Positions 1 through 5,489 of a stretch of 18,398 bases of DNA are shown here, piece after piece; the stretch's first letter is position 1, and the number at the start of each line of letters is the position of its first letter. The notes under the pieces were generated by a model. It ran no database searches and was not told the DNA's origin. It saw only the letters and a program-made list of their open reading frames with translations. Position numbers and translations under genes: made by a program. Source of the DNA: an uncultured Eubacterium sp. (lineage in GTDB: Bacteria; Bacillota; Clostridia; Lachnospirales; Lachnospiraceae); contig CAJTZX010000066.1 of assembly GCA_910584345.1 (NCBI GenBank), positions 1 to 18,398 on the forward strand, in the 5' to 3' direction.

Positions 1-40
1 CTGCTTAAAAAACGGAATTTCCCTAAAGTAAATGACATTG

Positions 41-55
41 CCCGTGAATAGTAAC
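41..55 (-). repeat. Inverted short copy of the right-edge repeat tail
   Basis: The 15 bases CCCGTGAATAGTAAC are the exact reverse complement of GTTACTATTCACGGG at 18292-18306. On the reverse strand a GTAAAT motif also lies just upstream, as it does in the right-hand copy, but with about seven extra bases between. It is probably a degenerate fragment of the same dispersed repeat family. The match is direct; shared descent is inference. Confidence 0.5.
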
Positions 56-94
56 TATACCTTCATTTACACAATAGAAGCGTCCCAAACCCTC

Positions 95-123
95 TTGAAT
101 TTTTCAAATGCTTGTGATAATTT
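95..123 (+). promoter_or_regulatory. Putative promoter of the MarR-family remnant
   Basis: TTGAAT (95-100), a 17-base spacer, then TAATTT (118-123) with an upstream TG one base before the -10 (extended -10). It sits just upstream of the palindromic operator and of the regulator reading frame, as expected for an autoregulated MarR gene. Confidence 0.45.
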
Positions 124-142
124 AGTCTAAAAGGGGACTAAA
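121..142 (+). promoter_or_regulatory. Palindromic operator candidate for MarR autoregulation
   Basis: TTTAGTC (121-127) and GACTAAA (136-142) form a perfect 7-base inverted repeat with an 8-base spacer. It overlaps the -10 region and the AAGGGG ribosome binding site (about 131-136). A dyad of about 22 bp over the promoter of its own gene is the usual layout for MarR operators. Binding is inferred. Confidence 0.45.
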
Positions 143-144
143 AT

Positions 145-607
145 ATAAAAGAGATTGACAGGCCGAAAAACCTAAAACGATTTTACCCTGCATTGCAAAG
201 GCTGAACCATGTGTATGAGGAGTTTGCAAAGAAACAGGACTTAACCTATATCTCCATGTTTATCCTGCAGTTGATAGACGACGGGACGACACAGAAAGAA
301 CTATGCGATACCCTATATTTTCCAAAGCAGACAGTCAACAAAGTAATCCTTTCTTTTGAAAAAAAGGGATATATCACATTTAGCCCCCAATCCGCGGGAC
401 AAGCGTTCCCGTTCCATTAGGATGACGAAAAAGGGACGGGAATTTCAAAGTGCTGTCGTTCCAGCGATTGAGCGCGCGGAGTTAGAAACCTTTGCATCCC
501 TGTCAGAGCAGGAACAACAGATTATGACAGACCTTTGGGAGAAATACACCGATATGTGTATCAGTAAACTAAACAACGCAATGCAGGTTCAGAACGAAAA
601 ATGCTGA
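145..607 (+). pseudogene. MarR-family transcriptional regulator, disrupted (lost start codon and frameshift)
   Basis: Reading from 145, the frame gives KEIDRPKNLKRFYPALQRLN, then the winged-helix core QKELCDTLYFPKQTVNKVIL (recognition helix) and EKKGYI (start of the wing). The wing resumes in the next frame as PNPRDKRSRSIRMTKKG. A single extra base between 379 and 388, most simply one C too many in the CCCCC run at 384-388, breaks the frame; removing it restores FSPNPRDKR. A good ribosome binding site (AAGGGG) precedes position 145 at normal distance, but the codon there is ATA instead of ATG. The next possible start, TTG at 193, lacks a clear ribosome binding site. The repaired protein would be about 145 residues, the usual MarR length. 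It probably once repressed itself and the aldo/keto reductase behind it. The homopolymer frameshift alone could be a sequencing error; with the lost start and the adjacent truncation, true decay is more likely. Confidence 0.75.
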
Positions 608-1184
608 AACGGCAAAGCGGCATGGAAAGCCTGTCATTGTCATGGAGCCTGTCAAGGGAGGGACGCTTGCAAAAGTTCCCGCAGACGCGGAAAGCCTGTT
701 GAAAGAAGCCGCCCCAGATATGTCAGTGGCTTCATGGGCGATCCGCTTTGCGGCAAGCCATGATAATGTAATGCTGGTACTTAGTGGCATGAGCGACATG
801 GAACAGCTTAGGGACAACCTTTCTTACATGGAAAACTTCAAGCCGTTCACAGAAGCCGAATTTACGGTAGTGCAGAAAGCCGCAGAAATTATCAACAGGA
901 GCGTCACAATCCCTTGCACTGGTTGCTCCTACTGTACCAATAACTGCCCTGTGAACATTGCCATTCCTAAATACTTCTCTCTCTATAATGCGGATATGCA
1001 GGAACTTGAAACAAAGGCGTGGACAGCACAGACCATGCTGTATGGACATTTCGCGGAGCAGTTCGGAAAAGCAAGCGCTTGTGTCGGTTGCGGACAATGT
1101 GAAAAAATGTGTCCCCAGCATCTCCCTGTCAGGAAATGGCTGAAACAAGTAGCAGAAAGATTTGAGGGAAGCTTTCTACGATAA
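587..1184 (+). pseudogene. C-terminal remnant of a 4Fe-4S aldo/keto reductase
   Basis: The open frame encodes the last third of an aldo/keto reductase fused to a ferredoxin-like domain. AETAKRHGKPVIVMEPVKGG (603-662) is the conserved late barrel strand, followed by SVASWAIRFAASHDNVMLVLSGM (another barrel segment) and two cluster-binding motifs, CTGCSYCTNNCP and CVGCGQCEKMCP. Each is CxxCxxCxxxCP, so two [4Fe-4S] clusters are predicted. Family members are about 370-390 residues. Here the N-terminal part of the barrel, with the catalytic Tyr and Lys, is missing, so NAD(P)H-dependent reduction is not expected. The residues VQNEKC at the end of the MarR frame (587-604) look like the family's VQxxKCYE segment, shifted by a two-base loss. 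This suggests an internal deletion joined the MarR 3' end to this gene. ATG 642 could in principle start a 180-residue ferredoxin-like protein, but no ribosome binding site is evident. Confidence 0.8.
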
Positions 1185-1214
1185 AGAACGGCAGTGATGC
1201 CGCTCTTTTGTTTT
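1184..1214 (+). terminator. Rho-independent terminator after the aldo/keto reductase remnant
   Basis: AAGA-a-CGGCA, a GTGA loop, and TGCCG-c-TCTT form a hairpin with one mismatch, followed by TTTTGTTTT. It starts at the stop codon of the remnant and separates it from the TIR islet. Confidence 0.7.
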
Positions 1215-1450
1215 ACCGGATGCAGCAGAATTGTAGCAATGTATGGATGATTGCAGATTTAAATATATATTTTGCTTGACATAGTTCGTTTCATAGTCCA
1301 CAATGGAGACAGATAGTTGAAAGAGACGGGAGATGTCTTTAAATTTGGGATAAATTTTTCATATCATGATTTTATTATATGGAATATGTGCCAAATAGAA
1401 TATGGGAATGATATTGAAAGTGTAGAGCAGATAAAAAGGAAGGAATCATA
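1215..1450 (+). promoter_or_regulatory. A+T-rich intergenic region with two candidate promoters for the TIR islet
   Basis: No coding frame is seen here. Two promoter-like pairs stand out: TTGACA (1276-1281), 17 bases, CACAAT (1299-1304); and TTGAAA (1317-1322), 17 bases, TAAATT (1340-1345). Either could drive the genes from 1451 to 4132, since the preceding terminator should block read-through. The region is rich in A and T, so chance matches are likely. Confidence 0.35.
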
Positions 1451-1537
1451 ATGTATAAAGGATTTAACGTTGTCATTAATGATAAAGAAGAATTTTATAT
1501 GCAGATTGTTTTTAAACTGTTCAGAGATTGGTTTTAG
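1451..1537 (+). CDS. Small ORF, 28 residues, upstream of the TIR islet
   Basis: ATG at 1451 follows AAGGAAGGAA at good spacing and opens a 28-codon frame reading MYKGFNVVINDKEEFYMQIV and ending KLFRDWF. The stop lies 17 bases before the start of the next gene, and the ribosome binding site of that gene begins just after it. I recognise no family. It could be a leader peptide, a short protein of the operon, or the debris of a longer gene. The good ribosome binding site and tight spacing are the only support. Confidence 0.35.
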   Translation: MYKGFNVVINDKEEFYMQIVFKLFRDWF

Positions 1538-1554
1538 TGGAAAGGGGATTAAAA

Positions 1555-2118
1555 ATGATGACTGTTGAATTGTGGAATGCGATCATTGCAGCAAGTACAT
1601 CAATATTTGTGGTCATACTGTCTCAAACACTGATAAGTAACAGAGAAAAAAAGAAAGCGCTAAATGATGAAAAAAGTCATCTTTGCAGGCTCTATATGGA
1701 ACCAATCAGATTTATGTTAGCAGAAAATTACTATCGTATCTATGAAATTTTGAAGAAAGATGAAAGAAGAAAAGATCTTTTATCTATTAATGACCCAATA
1801 GATATTCTGGATAAAAATGAAGATTGGTTTGCGGGTGATGGTTGTTATCTGCTATCATCATGTTATTTAACAGGCTGTCTTTTTGCTTATTTACAGAATA
1901 TACGAAATGGTATGCCTTTTATAAAACATTTCCACCATAATGATACAAAGATTTTGGAACTCATAAATAAACTGGTAGTAGATTTTAGTAAAAATTTAAA
2001 TATTTTTTATGTGATGCAGATGAATATAGGAAAGGAGTTTTATATAAAGAACGAAAATCAGGTAATCACTTATCGTGAGTTTTGCAGGTTACTGAAAAGA
2101 AAACATGACCTGGTATGA
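1555..2118 (+). CDS. Membrane-anchored protein of unknown function (TIR-SLOG operon)
   Basis: Translation is placed at ATG 1555, seven bases after AAAGGGG, giving 187 residues; an in-frame TTG at 1528 has no such site. Residues about 6-26 (LWNAIIAASTSIFVVILSQ) form one hydrophobic helix, followed by the positive stretch NREKKK. This predicts an N-out/C-in single-pass protein with a cytoplasmic domain of about 155 residues. That domain is mainly helical and contains LCRLYMEPIRFMLAENYYRI and a Cys-rich hydrophobic patch (CYLLSSCYLTGC) that might be a second membrane-associated segment. I recognise no family. It shares a tight gene order with a 57-residue protein (14-base overlap) and the TIR-SLOG gene 178 bases downstream, all on one strand with no terminator between. 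By analogy with membrane effectors beside nucleotide-signalling enzymes it may be an effector or membrane anchor, but this is inference from context only. Confidence 0.7.
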   Translation: MMTVELWNAIIAASTSIFVVILSQTLISNREKKKALNDEKSHLCRLYMEPIRFMLAENYYRIYEILKKDERRKDLLSINDPIDILDKNEDWFAGDGCYLLSSCYLTGCLFAYLQNIRNGMPFIKHFHHNDTKILELINKLVVDFSKNLNIFYVMQMNIGKEFYIKNENQVITYREFCRLLKRKHDLV

Positions 2119-2278
2119 ATCGTTAATCAATTACTATTTAAGAATTGGCAAAGGCGAATATGAGCAATTACAGGAATTATTAATACATATGAAAGAACTG
2201 GCAAGATTGATTGATGAAATGGTGTCAGGAGGAGATTCGATCAGACAAAAAATATTAGCGGAAGGTTTAGAAGATTAG
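2105..2278 (+). CDS. Small protein, 57 residues, between the membrane protein and TIR-SLOG genes
   Basis: ATG 2105 lies inside the end of the membrane-protein gene, overlapping it by 14 bases in another frame, and the frame runs to TAG at 2276-2278. It reads MTWYESLINYYLRIGKGEYE and ends in IRQKILAEGLED; the middle (LQELLIHMKELARLIDEMV) is a regular amphipathic, coiled-coil-like helix. The protein is acidic, cytoplasmic and mostly helical. The ribosome binding site is weak, so translational coupling to the upstream gene is likely. The stop lies 18 bases before the TIR-SLOG start. No family is recognised. The overlap, continuous frame and even amino-acid composition argue that it is real; a role as a small partner of the TIR protein or of the membrane protein is speculation. 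Confidence 0.6.
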   Translation: MTWYESLINYYLRIGKGEYEQLQELLIHMKELARLIDEMVSGGDSIRQKILAEGLED

Positions 2279-2296
2279 TCAAAAGAGGATGATGAA

Positions 2297-4132
2297 ATGC
2301 AAATTTATATGATAGAACCAGATATGACAATGGAGTGTACAACACAGGCTGAGCCTTTTGCGCATACGGTAAAAGCGAAGCTGGAAAGTTATGCATCTGT
2401 TAACTGTGTCAACAGTTTTAATATCAACATGTATGAAGGAGAAATCAATGAGAACTCCTTTATTATATTATTTAATGATAAAAGCGACAGAAAAATGAGC
2501 GAAAACATTCAGAATTTTTTGAATACAGCCAAAAAGAAAAAATCATCCATATTTCCGATTGCATTACAGAAAGAAACCAGAATGCCGGCAGAGAAGATAG
2601 CAGAATATCAAAGCTATGACGTATACGAACAGCTTAGATGCAGAAACCTGGAAGACACTTATTTAAGCAGCATTGCAGAGGATTGTGTAAGAAAAATTAT
2701 TTCCAGAACTATGCCGATGCTGTACTCTAATAGTGGGCTGATATTTGTCAGTCATAGGCGATTGGACGGGGAAGAAATTACGGCAAACTTGTGCGACAGA
2801 ATCAAACAGCAGTCGAAACAGTCCAATGTTTTTCGGGATATCATAAATGTCCAGGTAGGGGAAGCGGCGCAGAATGTGATAGACAAGGCGATGGAAAACA
2901 GCGATGCTTTTTTGTTTATTCATACGGAAAAATCAGCGGAATCTGTATGGATTCAAAAGGAACTGAAATATGCATTGCTAAAAAGTATTCCGGTTGTCTG
3001 GATACGGATTGAAAATGCGGATATTTCAAAGCTTCGGATAAAGCCAGCGGAAAATCCAAATCTGGAATATCATTTTTCGGATTTTGAGTCAGAAGAGAGG
3101 TTAGTGAAAATAACGGATGAGATTTTACAGACGGTTTTTGAAGCGATTATGCGGCGAAACAGAGAAGTATTTGTTTATTTAAACAGCATAAAAAGCCTGT
3201 TTGGAGACAGAATAAAAGAAATTCAGAAAACAAATTTGATTTATGAAGTGACTGTTCCAAGAAAAAACTATCAGTATCCCCAGCGGGATATCGTACAATA
3301 TTTTCAGTTATATGGCAGGACACCTTTACAGACAGATATTGACAATTATAAAGAGATCATCCGAAAAAAAGGTACTGCGTATGATTCGGCGCTTATATTA
3401 AATAATAGTTATGTGGAAAGAAAAAATTACGATCCTATAATTGGAGAGTCCTGGGCTAGATTTTATGATAATTGGAGCCGATATTTAAAAGGGCAGGGAA
3501 AGGAAGAAAATATGGAAATTATAATTTCCGGAGCGTTTCCTGATGGAGACGAGATTTGTAAACAGAGTCTTACAGATGCGCTCATTATTTTTGCCAGTGC
3601 AGTGATTCGGGATGGATATTGTCTGACGTTTGGTTCACACCCGACTTTTCAGGAAATATTTTTTGAAGTAGCCAAAGAAGCAGAGACAAATGACAGCAAA
3701 CAAAAATTAAAGATGTATATTTCGAAATGGTTCGAAGACCAATATACCGATCAAAAAGAACATTTTAAAATGCATGCAAATCTGATCGAAACACAAAAAA
3801 AAGGATCCGTTGAAAAAAGCTTGTCTGATATGAGAAAAAAGATGATACAGCGGAGGAAGGAAGTGGCGGCGCTCATTTGTCTGGGAGGAAAAATCAAAGA
3901 AGACAAATCCCAGGAAGGAATACGGGAAGAGATTCGTCTGGCGCAGGAGGCTAAAATTCCTGTATTTGTAGCGGGAACGGTAGGCGGTTGTTCTTCAGTC
4001 GTAGCAGCTGAAAATAAAGCAAGCGGTTGGAAAGAGCTGAATGAGGCGCCTTGGGAATTAAATCGAATGTTTATGGAAGATCTGGATTATTTTTGCATTG
4101 TAAGGCAATTGTTGGATTATCTTGACAGGTGA
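2297..4132 (+). CDS. TIR-SLOG fusion protein, candidate NAD-nucleotide defence sensor
   Basis: The 611-residue soluble protein starts at ATG 2297 after AGAGGATGA. Residues 146-240 form a TIR domain: GLIFVSHRRLDGEE (first strand and BB-loop region), FLFIHTEKSAESVWIQKELK with the SxxW-xxx-E pattern placing the catalytic glutamate at E222, then PVVWIRIE. This glutamate is what TIR enzymes use to cleave NAD+. Residues 406-575 form a SLOG (LOG/DprA-like Rossmann) domain: MEIIISGAFPDGDE, the nucleotide loop FGSHPTFQE (445-453), VAALICLGGK, and IPVFVAGTVGGCSS. In Thoeris ThsA, SLOG binds the cyclic ADP-ribose-type signal made by a TIR protein; TIR-associated SLOG families were predicted earlier by comparative genomics. 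Residues 1-140 (NSFIILFND, FPIALQKE) look like a further Rossmann-like, perhaps degenerate TIR, domain. Residues 280-400 are a linker of unknown fold. Having TIR and SLOG in one chain, behind a membrane protein and a small protein, suggests a compact defence operon. Enzyme activity is inferred from motifs. Confidence 0.85.
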   Translation: MQIYMIEPDMTMECTTQAEPFAHTVKAKLESYASVNCVNSFNINMYEGEINENSFIILFNDKSDRKMSENIQNFLNTAKKKKSSIFPIALQKETRMPAEKIAEYQSYDVYEQLRCRNLEDTYLSSIAEDCVRKIISRTMPMLYSNSGLIFVSHRRLDGEEITANLCDRIKQQSKQSNVFRDIINVQVGEAAQNVIDKAMENSDAFLFIHTEKSAESVWIQKELKYALLKSIPVVWIRIENADISKLRIKPAENPNLEYHFSDFESEERLVKITDEILQTVFEAIMRRNREVFVYLNSIKSLFGDRIKEIQKTNLIYEVTVPRKNYQYPQRDIVQYFQLYGRTPLQTDIDNYKEIIRKKGTAYDSALILNNSYVERKNYDPIIGESWARFYDNWSRYLKGQGKEENMEIIISGAFPDGDEICKQSLTDALIIFASAVIRDGYCLTFGSHPTFQEIFFEVAKEAETNDSKQKLKMYISKWFEDQYTDQKEHFKMHANLIETQKKGSVEKSLSDMRKKMIQRRKEVAALICLGGKIKEDKSQEGIREEIRLAQEAKIPVFVAGTVGGCSSVVAAENKASGWKELNEAPWELNRMFMEDLDYFCIVRQLLDYLDR

Positions 4133-4286
4133 ATCCGCGCCTGATTTTTGAACGGCGCTGTCGATCTTTTCTTGCTGACAACATATGTTTCTGTACTTTT
4201 TTAAAATCTTCCATAGCATCTTTGATAATTTCTCCGTTGTGCTGAAAAAATGAAAGATATTTTCAGTGCTGCATGATAAAAAATTC
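4133..4286. other. Intergenic region between TIR-SLOG and tmRNA
   Basis: No gene is seen. A CTGAAAA...TTTTCAG dyad (4242-4266) with an 11-base loop lacks a following T-run and is not a convincing terminator, so the end of the TIR-SLOG transcript is not clear from the sequence. Confidence 0.4.
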
Positions 4287-4315
4287 TTGACTTTTTTAAA
4301 AGGCGGGACTATAAT
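4287..4315 (+). promoter_or_regulatory. Strong promoter of tmRNA
   Basis: TTGACT (4287-4292), a 17-base spacer and a perfect TATAAT (4310-4315). Transcription would begin near 4322, leaving a leader of about 19 bases that RNase P would remove before the mature 5' end at 4341. Confidence 0.85.
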
Positions 4316-4340
4316 AGTAAACACAGTTACAACTTCATAT

Positions 4341-4677
4341 GGGATAGTAAAGGTTTCGACAGGGGTTTTAAAGCTGGAGAAGCGAGCCGCAGGAGATGCG
4401 TAAACTCTCAAAATTAAAATTAAACGCTAACGATAATTTAGCATACGCTGCCTAGTTGCAGCTGTCTGATCTGATGCACCTACACATCAGAATCCAGGCA
4501 TCGACGATGTAGGAAACGATGCATACTAAGCTTTGCGTATGCAGGCGTATGATGAAGCTACTGAAACGGTAACCGTGTCTGTGCGGGTACCGCAGAGGGA
4601 ATGTCAAATCATAGACTACGCTCGTAGAAGTACGGTGGAGGGATCTTTGGACACGGGTTCGATTCCCGTCTATTCCA
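4341..4677 (+). ncRNA. ssrA: Transfer-messenger RNA (tmRNA)
   Basis: tmRNA rescues stalled ribosomes by acting first as an alanyl-tRNA and then as a short mRNA that adds a degradation tag; it works with SmpB. The 5' end GGGATAGTAAAGGTTTCGAC and the 3' end with GGGTTCGATTCCC (T arm) and CTATTCCA are hallmarks. GGGATAG (4341-4347) pairs with CTATTCC (4670-4676) as a 7-bp acceptor stem with one G-U pair. A4677 is the discriminator and CCA is not encoded. The tag frame (ANDNLAYAA, then TAG) lies at 4426-4455. The G+C-rich stretches after it correspond to the downstream pseudoknots. The length, about 337 bases, is normal. It has its own promoter and terminator and stands alone between the TIR islet and the two-component operon. 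Confidence 0.96.
4426..4455 (+). other. tmRNA tag reading frame, ANDNLAYAA
   Basis: Codons GCT AAC GAT AAT TTA GCA TAC GCT GCC TAG encode a 9-residue tag ending in AYAA, close to the usual LAA-type degron recognised by ClpXP-class proteases. GCT is taken as the resume codon because tags in related Clostridia begin with Ala and have a similar length. The exact resume codon is inferred. Confidence 0.8.
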
Positions 4678-4706
4678 TTCTTTAACAAAATAACTACAGA
4701 TATAAC

Positions 4707-4740
4707 CGGAAAGCCTGCAAACCAGCGTTTTCCGTTTTTT
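4707..4740 (+). terminator. Rho-independent terminator of tmRNA
   Basis: CGGAAA (4707-4712) pairs with TTTCCG (4729-4734), with a possible inner GC pair, and is followed by TTTTTT (4735-4740) and more A/T. Confidence 0.75.
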
Positions 4741-4799
4741 ATTTTATCAAAATGCCGGAAGCAGTTCGCGGGTATTTTTGATAGGTTAGGAGGCTTATC

Positions 4800-5489
4800 T
4801 TGAGAGTATTAGTAGTAGAAGATGCAAAAGATATGAACCGATTGATTGTAAAGACATTGCAAAAGGCCGGATATAGTGTAGACGGCTGTTTGAACGGAGA
4901 AGAAGCGCTGGATTTTTTGCTTGGTACAGAATATGATGCCATTTTATTAGATGTGATGATGCCAAAACTGGATGGTTATGGACTGTTAAAAAAGCTGAGA
5001 AAAGAAGGGATGGATACGCCGGTACTGTTTCTGACAGCATTGGACGCTGTAGCGGATCGTGTGAAAGGGCTGGATTTGGGTGCAGATGATTATCTCGTAA
5101 AACCGTTTGATTTTGATGAATTGCTGGCTCGGATCAGAGCTATGACACGCAAATATGCCGGCAGCCGAAGCAATGAGTTTACAGTTGCGGATTTGGTAGT
5201 AGATATCAGACGCAGGACAGCGGTAAGGGGAGATGTGGATATTCCGTTGATACCAAAAGAATTTGCTATTTTAGAATATATGATTCGTAATCAGGGAATT
5301 GTATTATCAAGAGAACAGCTGGAAAATCAAATCTGGAACTATGAGTATACCGGAAACTCGAATAATATCGATGTTTATATGAGCCGTCTGCGCAAAAAAA
5401 TTGACCATGGTTATGACACCAAGCTGATTCATACGATACGTGGTGTAGGCTGGGTGCTGCGGGCGGCTGAGTCAGGGGATCGTTTATGA
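4800..5489 (+). CDS. OmpR/PhoB-family response regulator
   Basis: A 229-residue transcription factor of the usual family length. The receiver domain (1-115) has the acidic pair E7-D8, phosphoacceptor D51 in LLDVMMPKLDGY, T79 and K101 in LVKPFDFDEL. The C-terminal winged helix (about 125-225) has the IPLIPKEFAILEYMIRNQG start, the NNIDVYMSRLRKKI recognition helix and the TIRGVGWVL wing. The start is TTG 4800, six bases after a perfect AGGAGG. The stop overlaps the next gene (histidine kinase) by four bases, so the two are translationally coupled. It is phosphorylated by that kinase (expected) and probably binds the repeated TTTCATAAG-like boxes ahead of the PepSY genes. No separate promoter is obvious in the 60 bases after the tmRNA terminator. 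Confidence 0.95.
   Translation: MRVLVVEDAKDMNRLIVKTLQKAGYSVDGCLNGEEALDFLLGTEYDAILLDVMMPKLDGYGLLKKLRKEGMDTPVLFLTALDAVADRVKGLDLGADDYLVKPFDFDELLARIRAMTRKYAGSRSNEFTVADLVVDIRRRTAVRGDVDIPLIPKEFAILEYMIRNQGIVLSREQLENQIWNYEYTGNSNNIDVYMSRLRKKIDHGYDTKLIHTIRGVGWVLRAAESGDRL

Noticed and set aside
732..1148. Minus-strand 138-residue frame over the aldo/keto reductase remnant
   Set aside because: The + strand carries clear family motifs including eight cluster cysteines. The antisense frame has none.
4242..4266. CTGAAAA/TTTTCAG dyad as terminator of the TIR-SLOG operon
   Set aside because: It is a weak A/T stem with a long loop and no T-run after it.
4058..4411. Minus-strand frame across the TIR-SLOG end and tmRNA start
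   Set aside because: It has no ribosome binding site or recognisable family and overlaps the tmRNA promoter and mature 5' end. It is a shadow frame.
4655..4677. The 3' end of tmRNA as an integration site for a genomic island
   Set aside because: No second copy of the tmRNA 3' end and no integrase gene was seen in the window. The TIR islet lies on the 5' side, the wrong side for the usual ssrA insertion.
4452..4688. Open frame on the minus strand, reading GNRTRVQRS near its start
   Set aside because: It lies antisense to the 3' half of tmRNA. The NRTRVQ-type peptide is the usual false translation of the complement of a tRNA-like T arm.
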